A DNA stretch of 64,000 bases from Sulfurimonas sp. (lineage in GTDB: Bacteria; Campylobacterota; Campylobacteria; Campylobacterales; Sulfurimonadaceae): positions 124,001-188,000 of the forward strand of contig JAUZSC010000002.1 in NCBI GenBank assembly GCA_030949825.1, given 5' to 3'. How positions within the stretch are numbered: the stretch's first letter is position 1; every line of letters starts with the position of its first letter. The translations under genes were made by a program, and so were the position numbers. Shown one piece after another: positions 56,201 to 63,201 of this stretch. Under the pieces are notes generated by a model. That model worked only from the letters and a program-made list of their open reading frames with translations. It was not told the origin of the DNA and ran no database searches.

Positions 56201-56549
56201 AGCAAAGAAAAATTCTTTTGAAGCAAAACTTTTTGCACAAGTTCTTAAATCTTTAGGATATAGCTATGATATTGCAAATTCTCAAAACGAAATTGATGAA
56301 CTTCTCAATAATGGAAGCTACAAAGCGATACTCTTTGATAAAGAATGCGAAGAGCTTGAACTTTCAGAGTTTTCTCAAAAAGTCAAAGATTCCAACAAAG
56401 AAACTACTTTGAGTACAAGTCTTATTTTAATCAGTGATCCCTCTACACAAGAGAATCCAGATGATGCAGCCTATGTAGATGAAACAATCAAAAATGTAGT
56501 AAACAAAGACTTGCTTCGATTAGTTTTTGAAAAATTTATTCAAGGATAA
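53292..56549 (+). CDS. NIT-domain hybrid histidine kinase with three receiver-like domains
   Basis: 1085 residues. A membrane helix (about 12-32), a NIT-type periplasmic helical domain (about 40-300, ISRERGMTVMYLGSS), a second membrane helix (about 316-338), HisKA with H414 in NMSHEIRTPLNG, an intact ATPase (DSGIGVTSEQ, GGTGLGLTIS), then three receiver-like units. The middle one (about 786-905) is complete (AEDN, D837 in MDIQMP, Lys in TTKPL). The first (about 649-760) lacks the conserved Lys; the last (about 965-1080) lacks the acidic pocket (AKKN). NIT domains sense nitrate or nitrite in characterised cases, but the ligand here is unproven. Confidence 0.88.
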   Translation: MQIGLKNRLRLISLLPIFVLFVLTSYFAYTSFINYKTAQLLQDKLSENKQLNELVGNISRERGMTVMYLGSSSKNTFKSLEKQRKVVDEKTKTYLQNTKENTSLHDHSAALEACIACSHINSISHSIEKIKALRKLVDKQKASFKDVYENIYGKAQNKAIALIEQITKDQTDPEIKSLSATYISFVRAKESTASERDLISFTLARSTKLKAEELSLWISLIAKSELINYDTLEDKQLVSTLHKLFEDEDNSELFEDINVERTDIISSTSNGEYEASPGIWFAMLSEKENIIADAQELVLEAMDQRAQKVQEEVLQILIISLTFWFISIILAILGLLLSNEIAKNIKNLENVLNSVALDTKGTHGHDIDINLQTAQGTSEAYKLLETIIDQTREDKKSAQEASEAKSMFLANMSHEIRTPLNGIVGFTELLKDTGLQEEQAEFVEIIEKSSENLLEIINNILDLSKIESNKLEIEDIIFDPIEEFESAVEVYAVRASEKHINLGCYIDPELEQPIKGDPTKLKEVIINLLSNAVKFTSSSGSINVNIRKLETEEAGRTRVRFEVQDSGIGVTSEQKAKIFEAFSQADTSITRKYGGTGLGLTISSRFVELMGGQLDLHSEPGQGTTFFFTIDFEEVETLNETHKGSFSSLNALVLDDSNKSKAQSTYLREYLDFCGVSYTLFTDKNELGQLESQVDYDLLFVDYDYCSEDDLVSYSAQSQELVVLTKSTYMKKLELLKLNAFKTLYEPLNYSKIKTLLNNYHSQNFQSQRSKKVNRKKFNASTSKFNANVLIAEDNIINQKLIRRTLEELGLTIDIASNGLEAFQKRKDGNYDLMFMDIQMPFLDGVESTQEILEYEEDYNQPHVPIVALTANALKGDRERFLDAGLDEYTTKPLVRDEIISLLNHFLADYIVENDAIEEVNAEAPIEAKEVPKENELEELAIEEEVAIEPIVIPETKIEELPSYKADILLAKKNSFEAKLFAQVLKSLGYSYDIANSQNEIDELLNNGSYKAILFDKECEELELSEFSQKVKDSNKETTLSTSLILISDPSTQENPDDAAYVDETIKNVVNKDLLRLVFEKFIQG

Positions 56550-56554
56550 AATAA

Positions 56555-56929
56555 ATGAAAGATAACTTAAAAATTTTAGCTGTTGACGATGATATAATCA
56601 ATCTAAAACTACTCAAGTCTATGTTGATGAAAAATAGCCATGTTAGTGAAGTCTTAGAAGCAAAAAATGGTGCAGATGCAGTTGATATTCTTAAGGGCAG
56701 AAGTGACATAGATTTAGTCTTATTAGATATTATTATGCCTATAATGAATGGTATAGAAGTTTTACAAGTTGTACGCTCAGATGCCAACCTTCAACAGGTT
56801 CCGATTATTGTACTTACTACAGATGAGACTAAAAAAGGTGAAGCACTCGAATTTGGAGCGAACTCTTTTTTAATGAAGCCAATCAGAAAAGACGATTTAC
56901 TCGCTAAAATGGAAATTGTAATCGTTTAA
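56555..56929 (+). CDS. single-domain response regulator (CheY-like)
   Basis: 124 residues of a complete receiver: acidic pocket AVDDDIIN, phosphoacceptor D58 in VLLDIIMP, Thr in VLTTDE and Lys in LMKPI. There is no DNA-binding or enzymatic output, so it acts by protein contact or as a phosphate sink. It lies 5 nt after the hybrid kinase and is the last gene of the phosphorelay, convergent with lon. Confidence 0.93.
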   Translation: MKDNLKILAVDDDIINLKLLKSMLMKNSHVSEVLEAKNGADAVDILKGRSDIDLVLLDIIMPIMNGIEVLQVVRSDANLQQVPIIVLTTDETKKGEALEFGANSFLMKPIRKDDLLAKMEIVIV

Positions 56930-56938
56930 ACAAATCCT

Positions 56939-59365
56939 TTATATAAGGATCTGCTTTAACACCTCTTCAACGCGTGACACTCCAACTAACTCTACGCTAT
57001 CTTTAACTTCTTGTGGAATATCATCAAGATCTCTTTCATAATTCTTTGCAGGAATAAGCGCCTTTGTCATGCCAGCCTTATGCGCAGCAATAAGCTTTTC
57101 TTTGAGCCCACCAATAGGCAAGACATCTCCACTCAATGAAACCTCTCCAGTCATCGCAATCTCAGAACGGATAGCTTTAGAACTAAAGATAGAAGCTATT
57201 ACACTCACCATCGCGATACCAGCACTCGGTCCATCTTTTGGTGTTGCACCATCTGGAACATGAATATGAAGGTCATAACGCTTATAAACTTCACTAGGAT
57301 CTACTTTTATTTTTTCTTCTAGTTCTTTTGCAGTTAATGGAATATTACTTTGTTCAATTTTTAATTTTCTTGTATCTATTAATGTTTTAACAACACTCAT
57401 AGCAATTTTTGCAGATTCTTTCATAACATCGCCAAGACTACCAGTCAATTGTAATCCACCTTTACCACGGATTCGAATAGATTCTATCTTTAAGACATCC
57501 CCACCAACCGCTGTCCATGCAAGACCATTTACAACACCAACTACAGGTATCTTGTCTGTTTTTTCTATTTCAAAAACAGATTTATCAAAAAATTCTTTAA
57601 GATTTTTCAAGCTTACATTGATTTTTCCTAAAGTAGCATCTTGTAAAATATCTTTAGCAACTTTTCTGCTTAACTCAGCAAGACGACGACGCAAGTTACG
57701 AACACCAGCTTCACGCGTAAAACTATGAATAAGCTCTTTTAATGCTGGTTTAGAAATACTAACTTCAGAAGTTTTAAGCCCATGCTTTTTAAGCTCTTGT
57801 GGAAGTAAATAACGCTTTGCAATCTCAAATTTTTCTTGTGGTGTATACGAGCTTATGCTTATAAATTCCATTCTATCTCGCAAAGGCGATGGAATGCGTC
57901 CTACATCATTTGCAGTAGCAATAAAAATCACATTACTAAGATCAATATTAAAATTTGAGTAATAATCTCTAAACTCACTATTTTGTTCAGGATCTAAAAT
58001 CTCTAAAAGCGCAGCAGTAGGATCCCCTCTCCCTGAACGCGTGATTTTATCTATTTCATCAAGTACAATAACAGGATTCATTTTCTTAGCATCTATGAGT
58101 CCTTGCGTAATACGACCAGGCATTGCGCCAACATAGGTTCGTCTATGTCCGCGTAATTCGTTTACATCTTCAAGTCCACCAAGTGCGATTCGAATAAGAG
58201 GGCGCTTTAAGGCTGTAGCAATAGAGTTTGCCAAAGAAGTTTTACCAACACCAGGAGGTCCTGAAAAACAAAGAATAGCACCTGCAGAATTTTCAGCTCC
58301 AATTCCACGAAGCTCTAAAAGCTCTTTCACCGCAAAATACTCAACAATGCGTTTTTTCGCTTTTTCTAGGGAGAAATGATCTTTGTCGAGTTGCATTTCT
58401 ACATCAGTTATTTTAAGTGCTTTTGTAGATTCTTCACCAAACGGAATCTCTAAAACCCAGTCAAGGTATGTTTGGGTCATTGCTGCATCTGAAGAGTCTG
58501 GATGCATACGAGCAAATCTTTGGATTTGTTTATGTATTTCTTTGTAAGCATCTGCACCCATCTTAGATTTTTTAGCTTCACATTTTTTACGGTACTCTTC
58601 TATCTCTTCATCACGGTCAGTGTCAGTTCCCAACTCTTTTTGAATCTGTTTTAACTGCTCTTTTAAGAAGTACTCTTTATTTACTTTTTCTATGTGCGAG
58701 TGAACTTTTCCACGGATCTCTTTTTGAAGTTTATTTGCTTCTATCTCACCTACAAGGTAATCAATAAGAAGTAAAAATCTTTTTTCAGTATCTGTTTCTA
58801 AAAACATTGGATAGGCTTGTTCTTTTTTGAGTTTTACAGTTGAGCATATTAAATCAATAATGCGGTTATGATCATAATTTTCTTCAATAGTTTTTAATAA
58901 ATCTGGTGGAAAATAGTTACTTACAGTTGAAAGTATCCTAACCTTTTCTCGCACTATTTCTAAAATAGCATCGATTTTTAAAGTATTTACTTCATCACCC
59001 TCAAGAACATTTACATGTGCGATAAGTGGACCTTCGCTCACTTTATTTACTATTTTAGCACGTGCTAAACCTTGAAAAAGCACCTTTACTCTTCCATCTG
59101 GAAGTGCAACTTTTCGCATTATAGAACCAACAACACCAACATCATAAAGTGAATCATACTCTCTTTCACCCTCATGTGATGGCTTTGTTGAACATACGAT
59201 TACTAATGTGTTTTCATCAATGGCTTTACTCGCTGCTTTGATATTTTTTTCATCACTTAAAAAAAGTGGTGAAATCATAAATGGATATAAAAAAAGTTCG
59301 TCTTCAGCTATAACAGGTATATCTGCTGGAAACTTTCCGTAGTTACTTAATTGTAGAGTAGACAT
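56939..59365 (-). CDS. lon: ATP-dependent protease Lon
   Basis: A cytoplasmic AAA+ serine protease degrading misfolded and regulatory proteins. 808 residues: an N-terminal substrate domain, Walker A FSGPPGVGKTSLA, Walker B VIVLDEIDKI, sensor ATANDVGRIP, and the Ser/Lys dyad in KDGPSAGIAM and IGGLKEKLIAAHKAG. The start is taken as ATG 59365 because AAGGAGG lies 7 nt upstream; the in-frame GTG at 59371 would sit directly against that site. Only the group II intron lies between this gene and bamD. Confidence 0.95.
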   Translation of the reverse strand: MSTLQLSNYGKFPADIPVIAEDELFLYPFMISPLFLSDEKNIKAASKAIDENTLVIVCSTKPSHEGEREYDSLYDVGVVGSIMRKVALPDGRVKVLFQGLARAKIVNKVSEGPLIAHVNVLEGDEVNTLKIDAILEIVREKVRILSTVSNYFPPDLLKTIEENYDHNRIIDLICSTVKLKKEQAYPMFLETDTEKRFLLLIDYLVGEIEANKLQKEIRGKVHSHIEKVNKEYFLKEQLKQIQKELGTDTDRDEEIEEYRKKCEAKKSKMGADAYKEIHKQIQRFARMHPDSSDAAMTQTYLDWVLEIPFGEESTKALKITDVEMQLDKDHFSLEKAKKRIVEYFAVKELLELRGIGAENSAGAILCFSGPPGVGKTSLANSIATALKRPLIRIALGGLEDVNELRGHRRTYVGAMPGRITQGLIDAKKMNPVIVLDEIDKITRSGRGDPTAALLEILDPEQNSEFRDYYSNFNIDLSNVIFIATANDVGRIPSPLRDRMEFISISSYTPQEKFEIAKRYLLPQELKKHGLKTSEVSISKPALKELIHSFTREAGVRNLRRRLAELSRKVAKDILQDATLGKINVSLKNLKEFFDKSVFEIEKTDKIPVVGVVNGLAWTAVGGDVLKIESIRIRGKGGLQLTGSLGDVMKESAKIAMSVVKTLIDTRKLKIEQSNIPLTAKELEEKIKVDPSEVYKRYDLHIHVPDGATPKDGPSAGIAMVSVIASIFSSKAIRSEIAMTGEVSLSGDVLPIGGLKEKLIAAHKAGMTKALIPAKNYERDLDDIPQEVKDSVELVGVSRVEEVLKQILI

Positions 59366-59421
59366 CGCCACCCTCCTTTTTATTTAATTTAATATTTCGG
59401 AGGTGCAGAATGCCCCTCACA

Positions 59422-59454
59422 GAACCGTACTTGAAGATTTCCCTCATACGGCTC
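59422..59454 (-). ncRNA. group II intron domain V
   Basis: 33-nt hairpin with the conserved GAGCCGTATGAGGG / AAGTACGGTTC strands; domain V is the catalytic metal-binding core of group II ribozymes. Confidence 0.85.
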
Positions 59455-59460
59455 TTCAAT

Positions 59461-60805
59461 TTAACTCACAAACTTATGAGATAAAGTGTAGAAATTATGT
59501 TTTATACTTGGTTGTGGAAGTGGGTATAGAGTTAAGTAATTATATAATTTACTCCAACTCATACTTTTCTTCTGGCTTCTACGATTTAACCATTTATGAA
59601 CCATTTTTAAAGCTAAAGAGTAATACCTTTTAATAGATGGGAAGTTTCCACTTACTCCATAGTATTGAAAGTGTCCTCTTAGTTTAGCTTGTAGTATTTT
59701 CCACCACTCTTTTGTAGGGACTAAGTTTCTTATCTGTTTTAACCAAATATTCAACTCTTTTATTTTAGCTCTAAATTTCTTCATTGCTGTTTTTCGCCCT
59801 ACTTTAAAGTATCCTTTTCTTGTTTTATCACTAAAGTGAGTAAAACCTAAAAAGTCAAATGTATTGGCTTTACGATTTTTGATTTTGAGAGTTACCTCTT
59901 TCAAATCTACCAAACGAGAAGACTCTTGTTTTATCAGGATGTAGCGTTAATCCATATTTGTTAAATCGTTTGTATAGTGCTGATACTATTTTATTAGCAT
60001 CATCTTTATATTGAACTAAGCATACGAAATCATCGGCGTAGCGAACAAGTTCGCAGTATCCTCTGATATGTGTTTTTACCTCTTTTTCAAACCAAGTATC
60101 TAAAACATAGTGCAAAAATATATTAGCTAATAGTGGACTTAAGATACTTCCTTGAGGAGTACCTACATCTGTTTTAATAAGTAGATTATCATCAATATAT
60201 CCTGCTTTTAGAAATCTCTTTATTAGAAATATCAAACTACTGTCTTTTATTCTAATATTTAGGAACTCTATCAACATATTGTGGTTTACATTATCAAAGA
60301 AACCTTTGATGTCTGCTTCTACAATATGATTTACAGGTTTACTCATAATAGTTGTATCTATTTGGTTAAGTGCTTGATGTGTATTTCTTTTTGGTCTACA
60401 ACCATAAGAGCAATCTAAAAAGTCCATCTCATAGATACTTTGCAATATTTGTGATATACCACTCTCTACTATCTTATTTTCAATAGTTGAAATTCCTAAG
60501 GGTCTTGTTTCACCATTCCCTTTAGGGATATACACTCTTTTTGCAGGAAGTGGTCTAAAAGATTTATTTTTCAATCTTTGCACTAGCTTTCTCAGATTTT
60601 CATCCAAATTACTATTATAATCTTGCCAGCTTACTTTATCTATTCCTACTGCCTTGTTTCTAGCAAGGTTGTTGTAGCAATCTTTTAGGAACTCTACATT
60701 TAGATGATGAGCTAAGCTCTCAAACTGAAATGTTTTATTCTCTTTCGCACACTTTGATAGAGAAGATAATTTATACAAAGTGTTATTCAACTCCGAGTTT
60801 GACAT
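59461..60805 (-). CDS. ltrA: group II intron reverse transcriptase/maturase (frameshifted in this sequence)
   Basis: The intron-encoded protein for splicing and retrohoming. The N-terminal part (59870-60805) has RT blocks KSFRPLPAKRVYIPKGNG, RPLGISTIENKIV, DIKGFFDNVNH, GTPQGSILSPLLANI and the active site VRYADDFVC; the C-terminal part (59461-59913) has NTFDFLGFTHF and maturase domain X (GHFQYYGVSGNFPSIKRYYS). The frame breaks at GRFER near 59890; dropping one base of an AAA run gives GRFEEVTLKIK and a protein of about 447 residues. No HNH endonuclease follows. GGAGG precedes ATG 60805. Confidence 0.92.
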
Positions 60806-61353
60806 TGTTAAGTTACCTCCTTACATTAAATTGTTAATCCCTTCGAGTGGTTTATTTCAACCTCAATAGGCATTACCCTATTTACACCTCTACTATGGAT
60901 TAATCCGACTGCCTTGTGAAATTACACCCTAACCTCTTCGGCTCTAGGCATAACATTCAGAAATCACAAGGCTCTCCCAAGTTCCAAAACAATCAATTCA
61001 TCTACCCGCTACGGACTTAGACCCCGACACCTCTTGTCTAAGCTAACCTTTTCTTCTTTTATTGGGCTAGTGTTAAAAACTAGAAAAACACTTTTTAATT
61101 TCGCTTATATAAATGCTGACTTCCAGTAAATGAAGACTTTGGTCAGGTGTGACGATAAATATTACGGGGCTCAACACCTTCACGCCGAAGCATTGTGGCT
61201 GATAGACTGCCCTTACTACAGCTTCATATTATTTGTTACCGCCTAATATGTGTAGTTTGGTTTCAGGCTGATGGCTAATCTTTACCTGAGCTGGATTGTC
61301 CAGCTTGATTGCCTTAGCTTTGCTTGGCACACTCATTATTTATTCCCTAATAT

Positions 61354-62415
61354 TTATTTTAGTATTTCTTTTTTTAAATTATTAAATTCTTCTTCACTCA
61401 ATATACCCTCATCAAGTAAATCCTGAGCTTTTTTTAATTCTTTTTCTTGTTTTTTACTCGTTTGGGCTAAGTCTTTACCTTTAAAATAAGGTTCATCATT
61501 CGCTTGAAGAATCTCTCTTTCTAATTCTTTGTATTCATCCTCGCTAAGAACTCCAGCATCCCGTAAGTCTTCAGCTTTAGTGAGTTCACTTTTTTGTTTT
61601 TTACTTAGCTTTTTCTTTTGGACACTTTCTTCAATTGCGGATGCATCTATTGCATCTGTTTTCCTAATTTCTTCAAGTGAACCAGGAACGAAGTCTTCTT
61701 GATTTGTGTTACGAGAAACAACACTTTGTGTGTCTGGAACCATAAATGCGTACCAACTTGCAGTACCATCACCCTCAAACCATTCTCGATACCAAGAAGT
61801 ATTTGCTCGATCTATATCATCCCAAACAATCCATTTTTGTGGTTTCATATTTCTATAGTACTCTGCACTTCTGGGTTTGTCTAGACGAATATATAAATCT
61901 GCGATACTTTCATTTAGTAAAGCTTCAGCCATTCTTAGATTTGTAAGCATAGTATCGACAACAGGATAGTACATTGAACGGGGGTACATTCGCTTAAAAA
62001 TACCACTTTCTTTAATTGCATCTTGAATTAAAACTTGATCTCTTCTAGGATTTGGAAGCGCTCTGTATTTTGCCTTAATCTTTAAAAACTCTGCAAATTC
62101 TTTTTCATTTGCATTTGCATACCTTTTAACATACTCGTTTGCAAAGTGCTCACTGAGTAAATACTCTTCATAATGCATATGCGCAATTGCAAGAATCATA
62201 GTTGCTTCTGGTAAAAGAGGCGAACCAATATGCTCACCTTGAAGTGAACTGTAATAACTGTCTGCCTTTTCTAAATCTCCGTTAGACACAGAACTAATCA
62301 TCTCGCCGTACCAATAAACAGCGGGTTTATTGTATTCGTCGACATCTTTAGAACATCCACCGAAAATCAATAAAGTTGCTAATGCTAGTATTGAAAAAAT
62401 TGTTTTAAATTTCAT
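61354..62415 (-). CDS. bamD: BamD outer-membrane assembly lipoprotein with two C-terminal SHOCT-like modules
   Basis: 353 residues: signal peptide with lipobox FGGC-S at about residue 20, TPR-like BamD repeats (about 25-215, AVYWYGEMISSVSNGDLEKA, LPNPRRDQVLIQDAI), then a C-terminal extension of about 135 residues. The extension contains two SHOCT-like units: residues 277-303 (AEDLRDAGVLSEDEYKEL) and 326-353 (AQDLLDEGILSEEEFNNL). Ordinary BamD ends near residue 220. It works with BamA to insert beta-barrels. Upstream of the intron and lon in one strand run. Confidence 0.85.
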   Translation of the reverse strand: MKFKTIFSILALATLLIFGGCSKDVDEYNKPAVYWYGEMISSVSNGDLEKADSYYSSLQGEHIGSPLLPEATMILAIAHMHYEEYLLSEHFANEYVKRYANANEKEFAEFLKIKAKYRALPNPRRDQVLIQDAIKESGIFKRMYPRSMYYPVVDTMLTNLRMAEALLNESIADLYIRLDKPRSAEYYRNMKPQKWIVWDDIDRANTSWYREWFEGDGTASWYAFMVPDTQSVVSRNTNQEDFVPGSLEEIRKTDAIDASAIEESVQKKKLSKKQKSELTKAEDLRDAGVLSEDEYKELEREILQANDEPYFKGKDLAQTSKKQEKELKKAQDLLDEGILSEEEFNNLKKEILK

Positions 62416-62445
62416 ATATTGAATTCCTGTTAAAAATTATTTCTT

Positions 62446-62451
62446 ATTCTA
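62446..62451 (-). promoter_or_regulatory. -10-like box for bamD
   Basis: TAGAAT on the minus strand, 31 nt before the bamD ATG; one mismatch to consensus. Confidence 0.35.
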
Positions 62452-62474
62452 TCTAAATTTTATCTTTTAAGTGC

Positions 62475-62480
62475 TACAAT
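62475..62480 (+). promoter_or_regulatory. -10 box for fliW
   Basis: TACAAT (one mismatch) 26 nt before the fliW ATG; an AAAGG ribosome site lies between. Confidence 0.4.
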
Positions 62481-62506
62481 AGACAAAATATTTACAAAGG
62501 TTCTCA

Positions 62507-62896
62507 ATGAAATTTGATATAAGTGTGCCTCTTTTAGGCTTTAAAGATGTTAGTCAGGTAGAATTACAAAAGATTGATGAAGTTTTCATGAAAATGCAAT
62601 CAACAACAGATGAGCATATATCTTTTACGCTCATAAACCCTTTTATTTTAAGAGAATATGACTTTGAAGTACCCGAGCATATCGAAGAAGCACTCGGTGC
62701 TACTAAAGATTCAAACCTGCTTATACTCAACATCGTTCTTATTCAAACACCTATAGAAGATTCTATAGTAAACTTTGTAGGTCCCCTTATTTTTAACACA
62801 GACAACAACAAGGCTGCACAAATAATTCTTAATGATTCTAAGGAATACAGCGTTGCAGAGAAGATTTCTAGCTTTTTGAATAAAAAAGAAGTATAA
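62507..62896 (+). CDS. fliW: flagellar assembly factor FliW
   Basis: Binds CsrA and flagellin to couple flagellin level to flagellin translation. 129 residues with PLLGFKDVSQVELQKIDEVF, FTLINPFILREYDFEVPE, NIVLIQTP and NFVGPLIFN, the usual FliW blocks. The stop codon (TAA) lies inside the inverted repeat 62891-62936. csrA itself is not in the window. Confidence 0.9.
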   Translation: MKFDISVPLLGFKDVSQVELQKIDEVFMKMQSTTDEHISFTLINPFILREYDFEVPEHIEEALGATKDSNLLILNIVLIQTPIEDSIVNFVGPLIFNTDNNKAAQIILNDSKEYSVAEKISSFLNKKEV

Positions 62897-62936
62897 TTCT
62901 TATTTAAGCTATTTAGCTCTATAATCAGAACTATAC
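62891..62936 (+). promoter_or_regulatory. hipBA promoter with flanking inverted repeat, candidate HipB operator
   Basis: GTATAATTCT (62891-62900) and AGAACTATAC (62927-62936) form an inverted repeat with one mismatch around a TATAAT -10 box at 62920-62925. A smaller AGCT-4 nt-AGCT repeat lies in the middle. HipB-type antitoxins bind such palindromes to repress their own operon, so this is the likely operator; that use is inference. Confidence 0.45.
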
Positions 62937-62955
62937 TTCTGCTGAAGGAAAGCTT

Positions 62956-63201
62956 TTGACACTTATAGAACTTTCAAATAAGATAAAATCATTACGAAAA
63001 GAGAAAAAATACTCCCAAGATCAGTTGCAAGCGTTTTCAAGCATCACAAAACGAACCATCTCTAAAATTGAAAATGGATTTGTTGATGAAGTTGGGATAA
63101 AGAAAGTAGAAACTATCTTAGATTTACTAGGATACGAGTTTAGCATCCGTCCTAAAAATCGTCCTAAAACCTTAGAAGAGCTCCAAGATGAACGAAAATA
63201 A
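62956..63201 (+). CDS. HipB-like antitoxin, XRE-family HTH protein
   Basis: 81 residues with an XRE/Cro-type helix-turn-helix (IKSLRKEKKYSQDQLQAFS, then TKRTISKIENG) and a short C-terminal tail ending NRPKTLEELQDERK. The start codon is TTG with AAGGA 7 nt upstream. It overlaps the hipA-like gene by 14 nt, the usual antitoxin-first order. It probably represses the operon through the palindrome upstream. Confidence 0.88.
   Translation: MTLIELSNKIKSLRKEKKYSQDQLQAFSSITKRTISKIENGFVDEVGIKKVETILDLLGYEFSIRPKNRPKTLEELQDERK

Larger units (their letters stand above)
59393..61332 (-). mobile_element. group II intron with reverse transcriptase/maturase
   Basis: A retroelement of about 1.94 kb on the minus strand. 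The 5' end reads GTGTG (61332-61328), matching the GUGYG consensus, and the 548-base non-coding stretch 60806-61353 is its 5' ribozyme part (domains I-III) plus a short bamD-intron spacer. Domain V lies at 59454-59422 (GAGCCGTATGAGGG... GTACGGTTC) and a domain VI hairpin at 59418-59400 carries a bulged A (59404) as branch-point candidate. The exact 3' junction is uncertain by about 5 nt. It sits between bamD and lon, 21 nt after the bamD stop and about 28 nt before the lon ATG. Confidence 0.9.

Noticed and set aside
56934..56950. ATCCTT/AAGGAT hairpin between the response regulator and lon as a terminator
   Set aside because: Short stem without a T-tract, overlapping the lon stop; not convincing.
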